From JADKFD01 sp964561825 (GTDB lineage: Bacteria; Pseudomonadota; Gammaproteobacteria; Xanthomonadales; SZUA-5): DNA of 6,574 nucleotides. The stretch is taken from NCBI GenBank assembly GCA_964561825.1, contig CAZLSB010000233.1, forward strand, positions 1 through 6,574, read 5' to 3'. Positions 1-5,979 of this stretch are shown in pieces. Position numbers and translations under genes: made by a program. Position 1 is the stretch's first letter, and every line of letters begins with the position of its first letter. The notes beneath the pieces are model-generated. The model was not told the origin of the DNA, made no database searches, and saw only the letters and a list, made by a program, of their open reading frames with translations.

Positions 1-101
1 GCAATTTTAGCGACATTCCTGATAACCAGATCTTCAGTTTTCCAGCTCGTGAGCATTACAACTAGCCGCAGAGCGCGGCAAAAAAATCCCGCTGCGGTTC
101 G
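1..101. other. AT-richer stretch without a supportable gene
   Basis: Only 25 of the first 60 bases are G or C, clearly lower than the GC-rich genes that follow. One plus-strand frame (from base 3) reads about 20 codons, ending FPAREHYN and a TAG at 63-65, so the tail of a gene starting outside the window is possible, but nothing in it is recognisable. A 5-bp hairpin (GCCGC 65-69 and GCGGC 75-79) is followed by seven A on the plus strand, which is the wrong polarity for a plus-strand terminator. I see no promoter or RNA gene here. Confidence 0.4.
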
Positions 102-369
102 CAGGCTCACCGCATCCTTCTTGAGCTAGAGATCAAGGCACTGCCACTGCACACTGGCATGCACCACGGTGCAACGGTGGTGGGTCGCGGTGGCGATCTC
201 TATGGCGCCGTCAACCTCGCGGCGCGACTGCAAGGCGCTGCGAGCGACGGCGAATTGTTGGGGAGCGACGCGGCGGTCGCCAGCCCTTAGCGATTGGCGT
301 GGCGAGCGAGGCGCATTGCGGCTGAAGAATATTCCGTTGCCGGTGCATGCCGGCGTGCTCTTCTGCTAA
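102..369 (+). pseudogene. Remnant of a class III adenylate/guanylate cyclase catalytic domain, frameshifted
   Basis: Class III cyclases make cAMP or cGMP from ATP or GTP. In the frame of base 138 the sequence reads LPLHTGMHHGATVVGRGG and then DLYGAVNLAARLQGAA, followed by DGELLGSDAAVASP and a TAG at 288-290. This is the C-terminal half of the catalytic domain: the G-x-H-x-G strand, the D-x-x-G-x-x-V-N-x-A-A-R-L signature carrying the conserved Asn and Arg of the active site, and the A-x-x-G-E-x-L-x-S segment. The expected ending then appears one frame over, as GALRLKNIPLPVHAGVLFC and TAA at 367-369. Removing one base near 283-288 would join the two parts. The N-terminal half with the metal-binding Asp residues is absent: the same frame is stopped at 63-65 and no cyclase motif lies further upstream. 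I infer a truncated, inactive relic. The left edge is approximate. A sequencing error could explain the frameshift but not the truncation. Confidence 0.75.
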
Positions 370-401
370 TCAAACACGTCCGTTACCAGAAGGTCCGTAC
401 G

Positions 402-424
402 CAAATGCAATGCATTCGCATTTG
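402..424. promoter_or_regulatory. Palindromic operator, Fur-box-like
   Basis: CAAATGCAATGCATT (402-416), one extra C (417), then GCATTTG (418-424). Without that C the site is a perfect 22-bp palindrome. On the minus strand it contains AATGCGAATGCATTGCATTT, which resembles the repeated AATG/CATT hexamer layout of proteobacterial Fur boxes. It lies 48 bp upstream of the PepSY start and directly precedes a possible -10 (TATAGT, 426-431), a position suited to repression. The palindrome is seen directly; assignment to Fur is inferred from resemblance and from the iron-related gene pair downstream. Another dimeric regulator could use it. Confidence 0.5.
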
Positions 425-425
425 A

Positions 426-431
426 TATAGT
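426..431 (+). promoter_or_regulatory. Possible -10 element of the PepSY/cytochrome b561 promoter
   Basis: TATAGT matches the sigma-70 -10 consensus at 5 of 6 bases and lies about 40 bp before the PepSY ATG. No good -35 sits 16-18 bp upstream, because that space is filled by the palindrome at 402-424. The call is tentative and rests on position and the -10 match alone. Confidence 0.3.
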
Positions 432-471
432 GGTCTGACTTGGATTTCCCCAGACCATTGGAGTCGCATCA

Positions 472-750
472 ATGAACTTGTTCCGCTATTGCATCCTCGG
501 CTTGGCGCTGATCACGTCCGCGCCCGCCTTCGCCTCCGGTTTGGCCACCTGTGATTCGGGTGATAAGGCCACTTGGCAGGCCACCAGCGTGCTCGAAAAG
601 CAGCTGACCGAAAAGGGCTGGAACGTGCGCCGCATTAAGGAAGACGGCGGTTGTTACGAGGTTTACGCGCTGGATGAAAAGGGTGTCCGCGTGGAGGCCT
701 ATTTCCACCCGGTCACCCTCGCGGCCGTGCCGATCAAGGACCACGACTGA
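472..750 (+). CDS. Exported PepSY-domain protein
   Basis: A 92-residue protein. Residues 1-21 form a signal peptide: Asn-Leu-Phe-Arg, a hydrophobic stretch (about 7-17) and a cleavage site after APAFA. The mature part (about 70 residues) is one small PepSY-type domain: helix with VLEKQLTEKGWNVRRI, then strands with GGCYEVYALDEKGVRVEAYF and a His-Pro where the family has a D-P turn. Cys27 and Cys61 are the only cysteines after the signal peptide and could form a periplasmic disulfide (inference). A GGAG at 460-463 is 8 nt before the ATG and supports this start. The cytochrome b561 gene follows after 14 bp, so the two are probably co-transcribed. Such PepSY/cytochrome b pairs are common in proteobacteria, but the exact role is not settled; interaction with or regulation of the membrane cytochrome is plausible. 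A palindrome upstream suggests iron-dependent control. Confidence 0.88.
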   Translation: MNLFRYCILGLALITSAPAFASGLATCDSGDKATWQATSVLEKQLTEKGWNVRRIKEDGGCYEVYALDEKGVRVEAYFHPVTLAAVPIKDHD

Positions 751-764
751 TCTAGAGTCGCCCG

Positions 765-1322
765 ATGCGTCCTGCCAATGGACAGGTGCGTGTGTGGGAT
801 GTGCTGGTGCGCGTCCTGCATCTGGCGTTTATCGCTGGGGTGACAGCCGCCTGGTTCACTCGCCACAGCGCCGGACGCTGGCACGAGTGGATCGGTTATG
901 CGGTATTGGTCGCGCTGTGCATGCGCCTGATCTGGGGCTTTGCCGGGCCGGTGAGCGCGCGTTTTGTGGGATTCGTGCGCAATCCGCAGAGCACCCTGCT
1001 CTACCTGCGACAACTGCTGCGCGGGCAAGCCCCGCGCTACGTCGGCCACAATCCGCTGGGTGGGTGGATGATCGTGTGGCTGTTGACACTGCTCGCGGTG
1101 ATCAGCTTGAGCGGTTGGCTGTCGACCACGGATCGCTACTGGGGCGTGGCCTGGGTGATGAACCTGCATCTATGGGCGACTTGGGCGCTGCTGGCGTCGA
1201 TTCCGATTCACATTGCAGGCGCTGTGCACGCATCACGCAAGTTTCGTGAAAATCTAATCGCATCGATGCTGCACGGCCGCAAGCGTGGCGCGCGCGGCAC
1301 TGATGTGGATGTGCCCTGGTAG
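765..1322 (+). CDS. Cytochrome b561 family membrane protein
   Basis: A 185-residue integral membrane protein of the bacterial di-haem cytochrome b561/Ni-Fe hydrogenase cytochrome b type, expected to pass electrons through the inner membrane. It opens with VRVWDVLVRVLHLAF (residues 8-22), the family start with a TM1 histidine (His19). His40 in HEWIGY begins TM2 (about 40-59), which ends in RLIWGFAGP. A loop with ARFVGFV and HNPLGGWM leads to TM3 (about 100-119). His135 (NLHLWATWALL) and His149 (PIHIAG) lie in TM4. His19, His40, His135 and His149 are the likely haem ligands (by family analogy). Length fits the usual 170-190. The C-terminus is basic and cytoplasmic. The start has only a weak site (GAG, 755-757), which suggests coupling to the PepSY gene 14 bp upstream. 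The electron donor and acceptor cannot be read from the sequence. Confidence 0.9.
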   Translation: MRPANGQVRVWDVLVRVLHLAFIAGVTAAWFTRHSAGRWHEWIGYAVLVALCMRLIWGFAGPVSARFVGFVRNPQSTLLYLRQLLRGQAPRYVGHNPLGGWMIVWLLTLLAVISLSGWLSTTDRYWGVAWVMNLHLWATWALLASIPIHIAGAVHASRKFRENLIASMLHGRKRGARGTDVDVPW

Positions 1323-1323
1323 T

Positions 1324-1349
1324 CTGTCGGACTTTCGAAAGTCCGACAG
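1324..1349. terminator. Perfect 26-bp palindrome between convergent genes, possible bidirectional terminator
   Basis: CTGTCGGACTTTC (1324-1336) is followed immediately by its exact reverse complement (1337-1349). It begins 1 bp after the cytochrome b561 stop and 55 bp from the end of tal on the other strand. As RNA it would form a strong hairpin (a 4-base loop is needed, leaving an 11-bp stem) in either direction. There is no T-run on either side, so it is not a classical intrinsic terminator. It may protect 3' ends, act with Rho, or be a REP-like repeat. A weaker hairpin (AGGCC 1348-1352 with GGCCT 1357-1361) overlaps its edge. The remaining gap up to 1403 shows nothing else. Confidence 0.5.
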
Positions 1350-1403
1350 GCCGCTGGGCCTGGGTAAAACACCGATGGTCGGACAGCCCGCAGCCCTCGT
1401 TGT

Positions 1404-2495
1404 TCATGCAGCGCTCGGCGACGAGCTGGCGCACTTGTCGCGGATGCGTGCCAGCAGCGCCTGCCACGATGCGGCAAAGGCCTCGACACCCGCGCGCTGC
1501 AAGCGAGTCGCCAGCGCGTCAATATCCACGCCCTGGCCGCGGAACGCTTCCAGCACTTCTTCGGCATTGCCGCCATCGGCCGGCAAGACGCCAATAAGCT
1601 TGCCGTGCTCGGCGAAGGCCGCCAAAGTGAGCTCCGGGATCGTGTTGATGGTGTCGGGTGCCGCCAGGAACTCGACGTACAACGTGTCGGCTGCTGCCGG
1701 GTCCTTGGTGCCGGTGCTGGCCCACAGCAGCCGCTGCGGCCGCGCGCCGGACCGGGCCAGCTGGTGCCAGTGCGGTGAGTTGAGCAGTTCGCGGTAGGCG
1801 GCGTAGGTGCGCGTCGCGATGGCGATACCCAGGCGGTTGTGGAAGGGCGGCGGGAGCTGCGAATTCACCGCCACGTCCCAGCGACTGACAAACAGCGAGG
1901 CCACTGAGTGCACGTTCGGGTCCAGATCTGCTGCGATGCGGCGTTCGATGCCACGCATGTAGGCGGCGGCAGCCGCTAGGTACTGCGCGGGCGAGAACAA
2001 CAGGGTGACGTTGACCGGTACGCCGGCGAAGATCGATTCCTCAATGGCTTCGATGCCAGCCGGCGTGCCGGGAATCTTGATGTACAGATTCGGTCGGTTC
2101 GCCGCCTTGTGTAACGCTGCCGCAGCTTGGATGGTCCCGGCGGCATCGTCGGCCAACAGCGGTGAAACTTCCAGCGAGACCCAACCGTCGAGCCCATGGG
2201 TGGCATCGAAGATGGGGCGAAACAAATCGGCCGCCTTGGTCAGATCGTCCAGGGCGAGCAGGAAGAATTGCTCCTCGGCAGACTTGCCACGCCGCGCCAG
2301 CCGGGCAATCACCTCGTCATAGGTGCTGCCGTGGCCGATCGCGTGTTGGAAGATGGTCGGGTTTGAGGTCAGGCCGGTCACGGACTTCTCGGCGATGTAG
2401 CTCGCCAGCGTGCCCGACTCAAGCATGGCGCGGCTGATATTGTCGACCCACAGGCTCTGGCCGAGGTCATGCAGGTTTTGAGTGGGTGTGCTCAT
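1404..2495 (-). CDS. tal: Transaldolase
   Basis: Moves a dihydroxyacetone unit between sedoheptulose-7-phosphate and glyceraldehyde-3-phosphate, giving erythrose-4-phosphate and fructose-6-phosphate in the cytoplasm. The 363-residue length fits the longer transaldolase class seen in actinobacteria and many proteobacteria (about 360-370), not the E. coli TalB class (about 317). Visible motifs: LWVDNISRAML with the catalytic Asp18, GLTSNPTIF (41-49), VSLEVSP (106-112), the Schiff-base lysine in NLYIKIPGTPAG (Lys140), VNVTLLFS, and LLWASTGTKDP. It is not fused to a phosphoglucose isomerase domain, as some relatives are. A clear AAGGAG (complement of 2501-2506) lies 5 nt before the ATG, so this start is firm. 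It is the last gene of the gnd-zwf-HAD-tal set but is separated from the HAD gene by 184 bp carrying a large inverted repeat, so its expression may be partly uncoupled. Confidence 0.95.
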   Translation of the reverse strand: MSTPTQNLHDLGQSLWVDNISRAMLESGTLASYIAEKSVTGLTSNPTIFQHAIGHGSTYDEVIARLARRGKSAEEQFFLLALDDLTKAADLFRPIFDATHGLDGWVSLEVSPLLADDAAGTIQAAAALHKAANRPNLYIKIPGTPAGIEAIEESIFAGVPVNVTLLFSPAQYLAAAAAYMRGIERRIAADLDPNVHSVASLFVSRWDVAVNSQLPPPFHNRLGIAIATRTYAAYRELLNSPHWHQLARSGARPQRLLWASTGTKDPAAADTLYVEFLAAPDTINTIPELTLAAFAEHGKLIGVLPADGGNAEEVLEAFRGQGVDIDALATRLQRAGVEAFAASWQALLARIRDKCASSSPSAA

Positions 2496-2527
2496 GGCAG
2501 CTCCTTAGATCGCCCTCGCCTGAGGAT

Positions 2528-2676
2528 TCGTGCGTCAATAACTTGGACTTTTTGCTCGCTGGCTGGGGCGCGCTGCTTCGTTGCGACTCGCTTGTGTGGC
2601 GCGCCACACAAGCGCTCATCGCGCCTCGCATCCCGCCCCAATCCGACGGCCAAAAGTCCAAGTTATTTCCTCACGA
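2528..2676. repeat. 149-bp imperfect inverted-repeat element (MITE/BIME-like or large RNA hairpin)
   Basis: The outer arms 2528-2552 and 2652-2676 are reverse complements at 22 of 25 positions, including 16 perfect pairs (AATAACTTGGACTTTT at 2537-2552 with 2652-2667). The centre is a perfect 26-bp palindrome at 2589-2614 (half site CGCTTGTGTGGCG). The intermediate parts also match partly (TGGGGCG, TGC and GCGA blocks), so the whole segment can fold on itself. It fills most of the gap between the HAD stop, which is 4 bp from one end, and the tal ribosome binding site, which lies outside the other end. No transposase is encoded and I see no clear target duplication. Short open frames across it look spurious. 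A non-autonomous mobile repeat is the leading reading; an mRNA processing or stabilising hairpin within the operon is the alternative. Confidence 0.8.
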
Positions 2677-2679
2677 GCC

Positions 2680-3363
2680 CTAAGCGGGACGCTGGATCAG
2701 TGAATGGAGATCGAGTTCGACGAGTTCGCCGATATGCTCGATGCTGAGGTCGGCGGCCGCATACTTGGCGACTTCCGCTGGGTCAAGCGCATAGTGACCT
2801 TGGCGCACGAAAATGGTGGTCAGCCGTTCCCGCCAGATCGCCTTCATGGCCGCCAGAATGCGCAGCTTGTCGTCGACCATCACGTAGTGCCGGGCTGGAT
2901 AATGGCGCTGCACGGCGTCTAAGCTCTGCTCCTTGTGCACGTAGATCAGCGCGCGGCCCTCGACGGCGTCCCACAGACCCGAGCGCTGCAGCTTGCGCGG
3001 CTGCAGCACCACATCGCCATCGGTCAGGAGCACGGTCGGGCCAAAGCGACCGAGGTGGTTGAGGGCCTGCAGCGCACCCGCATAGAGGCGATCGGCGTAG
3101 GGGTAGTCGATGAGAAACGCGGACATCATCAACAGCCGCTGCTCGTCGGCGCTGCCCGGTTCGACGTCGAGTCGGAAGCGCTGCAAGGCGCCCAGATAAT
3201 CGGGATAGCCGAGCTCCACGCGCAACCTGTCGAAGATCACCCAATAGCGCTGCGCGGCGCTGCCAAACTCGCCCTTCAAGTGCTCGCGCAGATCGTTGAC
3301 GGTGCGGTCGCCGTCGAGCAAGGTGTTGTCGACGTCCAGCAGAAAAACGATGTCGGCGGTCAT
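2680..3363 (-). CDS. HAD superfamily hydrolase, substrate unknown
   Basis: A 227-residue cytoplasmic protein of the haloacid dehalogenase superfamily, most of which are phosphatases acting through an aspartyl-phosphate. Motif I is FLLDVDNTLLDGD, with nucleophile Asp10 and general acid Asp12. Motif II is VLLTDGD with Thr114. The motif III lysine is probably Lys144 (YVHKEQSLDAV), and motif IV is VMVDDKL with Asp164 and Asp165. Residues about 20-100 form the helical cap. All catalytic positions are present, so it should be active. The start at 3363 is chosen because it places motif I at residue 10 and overlaps the zwf stop by 4 bp (ATGA); the frame stays open upstream but that part is antisense-like noise. 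Its position after zwf suggests a sugar phosphate substrate, or a role tied to the pathway where a lactonase gene is often found. No lactonase motif is visible and the substrate cannot be named. Confidence 0.9.
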   Translation of the reverse strand: MTADIVFLLDVDNTLLDGDRTVNDLREHLKGEFGSAAQRYWVIFDRLRVELGYPDYLGALQRFRLDVEPGSADEQRLLMMSAFLIDYPYADRLYAGALQALNHLGRFGPTVLLTDGDVVLQPRKLQRSGLWDAVEGRALIYVHKEQSLDAVQRHYPARHYVMVDDKLRILAAMKAIWRERLTTIFVRQGHYALDPAEVAKYAAADLSIEHIGELVELDLHSLIQRPA

Positions 3364-4817
3364 CGCAGACCTCGTCCGGCTGGTCCGTTCGGCGTCGGCG
3401 CGTTCGCGGGCGGATTTTTCCAGCCGCCGTCGCCGGCGATCAGCGCATCGGCCTCGGCCGGGCCCCAGCTTGCGGATTCGTAAGGCAGCGCAGTGCCATG
3501 CTCGGCCAGCACCGCCTCGACCACGGTCCAGGCCGCCATCACTGCATCTACGTCGGTGAACAGCGCGCTGTCGCCGGCCATGGCGTCGCCGAGCAGACGT
3601 TCGTAGGTCGAAATCGTGTCCGGATCGCCTTCTTCCAGGTATAGCTCGCGCTGCACACCGATGAATTGCCGGCCAGGGCATTTGGTGCGCGCCGCCAGCG
3701 CAATGCCAGGCTCGGGCTGCAGGCGGAAGCGAAAGTAGTTGGCGCGGCCAGCGGCCGGCCCGGAATCGTCGAACAGCCGCTGCGGCGGTGGGTGCATCTG
3801 CACCTGCACTTCGACCATCGAAGTCGGCAAACGCTTGCCGGCGCGCAGGTACCAGGGCACGCCGGCCCAGCGCCACGAGTCGATATACAGGCGCAAAGCG
3901 CAGAAGGTCTCGACATCGGAGTCCTTCGCCACGCCTTTTTCGTCCCGATAGCCCATGTATTGACCACGCACCAGATCGGCCGGCTTGAGCGGCAGCATGG
4001 CGCGCAACACGCTAGCCTTGGCGCACTGCACGCCTTCGAAACTCTGCGAGGCCGGCGGCTCCATTGCCAGCAGCGCGACAATCTGGAACAGATGGTTCTC
4101 GACCACATCGCGCAGGCAGCCGGCGCTTTCATAGAAGGCGCCGCGCGTGCCTACCCCGAAGTCTTCGGCCAGCGTCAGTTGCACGCTGGCGATGTGGTGG
4201 CGGTTCCACAGCGGTTCGAGGAAGGAGTTGGCAAAGCGGAAGTAGAGAATGTTCATGATCGCCTCCTTGCCCAGGTAGTGGTCGATACGGAAGATCGACG
4301 ACTCGGGAAACACCGACTGCGTCACCGCATTCAGTTCGCGCGCCGAGGCCAGATCGCGACCAAAGGGCTTCTCGACGATGACGCGTGCATCCTGCGCCAA
4401 GCCGATCTGGCCCAGGCTCTGGATTACGGTGGCGAACAGCGAGGGTGGAATGGCGAGGTAGAAAGCCGGCCGCTTCGCACTGCCGAGCGCCTCTTTTAGC
4501 GCTGTGAAGGTCGTTGCGTCGTTGTAGTCGCCACTGACGTAGCTCATCAGCACCAACAGACGTTCGAACGCGTCAGGGTCGTCGATACCGTTCTCGTGCT
4601 CCTCGTCCTGCAGGCTGTCCCGTACCCGGGTTTGCCATTCGTCAGTGCCCCACTTGGATGAGGCGACGCCGATCACCGGCACCGTCAGATGGCCCTTCTT
4701 GAGCATCGCGTAAAGCGCTGGAAAGATCTTCTTGGCGGCGAGGTCGCCGGTGAATCCGAACACCACCAAGGCGTCGGAATGCGCTTGATCGGTGTTGGCG
4801 CTGGCGCTAACGCTCAC
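3360..4817 (-). CDS. zwf: Glucose-6-phosphate 1-dehydrogenase
   Basis: Oxidises glucose-6-phosphate to 6-phosphoglucono-1,5-lactone with NADP+ or NAD+, the first step of the oxidative pentose phosphate pathway. The 485-residue protein has an N-terminal Rossmann fold with GFTGDLAAKK (21-30), VEKPFG (148-153), the substrate motif RIDHYLGKE (177-185), the catalytic His242 in ENHLFQI paired with Asp179, and PWYLRAGKRL (321-330). The nucleotide motif reads GFTGDL where classical enzymes have GASGDL, which places it in a divergent Zwf subgroup; cofactor preference is therefore uncertain. The C-terminus ends in a Pro/Gly-rich tail of about 20 residues. It starts with GTG, and the GTGA overlaps the gnd stop by 4 bp, while its own stop overlaps the next ATG in the same way. 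Such overlaps point to translational coupling in gnd-zwf-HAD. Upstream SD pairing is weak, in line with coupling. Confidence 0.95.
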   Translation of the reverse strand: MSVSASANTDQAHSDALVVFGFTGDLAAKKIFPALYAMLKKGHLTVPVIGVASSKWGTDEWQTRVRDSLQDEEHENGIDDPDAFERLLVLMSYVSGDYNDATTFTALKEALGSAKRPAFYLAIPPSLFATVIQSLGQIGLAQDARVIVEKPFGRDLASARELNAVTQSVFPESSIFRIDHYLGKEAIMNILYFRFANSFLEPLWNRHHIASVQLTLAEDFGVGTRGAFYESAGCLRDVVENHLFQIVALLAMEPPASQSFEGVQCAKASVLRAMLPLKPADLVRGQYMGYRDEKGVAKDSDVETFCALRLYIDSWRWAGVPWYLRAGKRLPTSMVEVQVQMHPPPQRLFDDSGPAAGRANYFRFRLQPEPGIALAARTKCPGRQFIGVQRELYLEEGDPDTISTYERLLGDAMAGDSALFTDVDAVMAAWTVVEAVLAEHGTALPYESASWGPAEADALIAGDGGWKNPPANAPTPNGPAGRGLR

Positions 4818-5839
4818 GGTGCACCATCCGCGGGCTTCTCGACGTGGCCGCCAAACGCGTGACGCATGGCCGATAGCACCTGATTGGCGAACACCGCCTC
4901 ACCGCGCGAGGCAAAGCGCTCGTGCACTGCCGCGCTGAGCACCGGCGTCGGCACCGCCATGTCGATCGCCGCCTGCAGCGTCCAGCGGCCCTCGCCAGAA
5001 TCGGACACGCGGCCGTCGTAGGCGGCAAGCTGCGGATCTTTCAACAATGCGCCTGCGGTCAGGTCGAGCAGCCACGAGCCGATCACGCTGCCGCGTCGCC
5101 AGACTTCCGCGATCGCGGGCAGATTCATATCAAAGCGGTAGAACTCGGGATCGCGAAGCGGCGTAGTTTCGGCGTCACGGCTGTGTTCTTGCCGGCCGAT
5201 ATTGGCCTTGCGCAGGATATTCAGGCCCTCGGCATAAGCCGCCATCAAACCGTATTCGATGCCGTTGTGGACCATCTTGACGAAGTGGCCGGCGCCGGAA
5301 GGACCGCAATGCAGAAAACCTTCTTCAGCCGGCGCGATGGGGCCCGTGCGGCCCGGCGTGCGAGCTGCCGAGCCCACGCCGGGTGCCAGCGCCGAAAAGA
5401 TCGGCAGCAGGTGGTCGACGATGGCCTGCGCGCCGCCGATCATCAAGCAATAGCCACGCTCCTCACCGGCAACGCCACCGCTGGTGCCGACGTCGACATA
5501 GTGCACACCGAACTCACGCAGCTGCCCGGCACGGCGTAAATCATCGCGATAGTAAGAATTGCCACCGTCGATCACGATGTCGCCATCCTGCAAGTGCGGC
5601 GCCAGCGACGCGAGTGCGCTGTCGACGACCGCGGCCGGCAGCATCAGCCAGACCGCGCGCGGTCGCTCTAGCGCCGTGATGAATTCCTCGACCGATGCCA
5701 CTCCCAACGCGCCCTCGGCCTGCAGCGCAACAACCGCTTCTGGCCGGGTGTCGTGGACGACGCAAGCATGTCCCACTTTCAACAGGCGCCGCACCATGCT
5801 GGCGCCCATGCGGCCGAGGCCGATCATTCCGAGTTGCAT
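4814..5839 (-). CDS. gnd: 6-phosphogluconate dehydrogenase, decarboxylating (short type)
   Basis: Converts 6-phosphogluconate to ribulose-5-phosphate and CO2 with reduction of NAD(P)+. The 341-residue protein belongs to the short GntZ/YqeC-like class, not the 470-residue E. coli Gnd class. It begins with MIGLGRMG (5-12) of the Rossmann fold. Asp30 ends the second strand (VVHDTRPEA) where NADP-enzymes usually carry Asn-Arg, which suggests NAD+ preference (inference). Further motifs are IDGGNSYY (90-97), VDVGTSGGVAGEERG (115-129), catalytic Lys188 and Glu195 in GHFVKMVHNGIEYG, and SDSGEGRWT (279-287). The frame remains open to 6058, but the Rossmann fold must start near residue 1 and a longer form would run into the divergent ATPase gene, so 5839 is chosen. 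An AAAGGA lies about 12 nt upstream, a loose ribosome site. It is the first gene of the operon and overlaps zwf by 4 bp. Confidence 0.94.
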   Translation of the reverse strand: MQLGMIGLGRMGASMVRRLLKVGHACVVHDTRPEAVVALQAEGALGVASVEEFITALERPRAVWLMLPAAVVDSALASLAPHLQDGDIVIDGGNSYYRDDLRRAGQLREFGVHYVDVGTSGGVAGEERGYCLMIGGAQAIVDHLLPIFSALAPGVGSAARTPGRTGPIAPAEEGFLHCGPSGAGHFVKMVHNGIEYGLMAAYAEGLNILRKANIGRQEHSRDAETTPLRDPEFYRFDMNLPAIAEVWRRGSVIGSWLLDLTAGALLKDPQLAAYDGRVSDSGEGRWTLQAAIDMAVPTPVLSAAVHERFASRGEAVFANQVLSAMRHAFGGHVEKPADGAP

Positions 5840-5979
5840 GCGTTCTTCGCGTCCTTTGCGGATAAGGGGTATTTGCCCCAACCACATCCAAGCTGCGCGC
5901 CCAACTCGGGTGGGTCTGTGCGCTGTCAAACAGACCCGGCGCTGGCGCGCGCACAATGTAAGACAGGGCTCCAAGCGCG
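5840..5979. promoter_or_regulatory. Divergent intergenic region with inverted repeat, gnd/ATPase promoter region
   Basis: This 140-bp spacer must hold the promoters of both the gnd operon (minus) and the ATPase cluster (plus). GGGTCTGT (5912-5919) and ACAGACCC (5930-5937) form a perfect 8-bp inverted repeat with a 10-bp loop. A perfect -35 hexamer TTGACA for the minus strand (5929-5924) begins in that loop, but 17 bp on there is only AGTTGG, so the promoter is unproven. A second small hairpin is GGGG TATTTG CCCC near 5866-5879. I could not find a convincing plus-strand promoter. The repeat may be an operator for a shared regulator. Confidence 0.4.

Noticed and set aside
65..87. Hairpin GCCGC/GCGGC followed by seven A, as a terminator
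   Set aside because: The homopolymer is A on the plus strand and would precede the hairpin as T on the minus strand, so it fits an intrinsic terminator on neither strand.
169..369. A 66-codon plus-strand open frame starting ATGCAACGGTGG
   Set aside because: Its first two thirds are out of frame with the cyclase signature VNLAARL; only its last part is real cyclase sequence. It is the second half of the pseudogene, not a gene.
674..1249. Plus-strand open frame of 191 codons overlapping the PepSY and cytochrome genes
   Set aside because: It is Arg/Ala/Gly-rich, in a different frame from two well-supported genes, and contains no motif.
2467..2747. Small open frames on both strands across the inverted repeat
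   Set aside because: They run across a self-complementary element, have no ribosome site that stands out, and carry no recognisable domain.
3364..3876. N-terminal extension of the HAD protein by 171 residues
   Set aside because: The extra part is Arg/Ala-rich, overlaps zwf in another frame and places motif I far from the N-terminus; the ATGA overlap gives a natural start at 3363.
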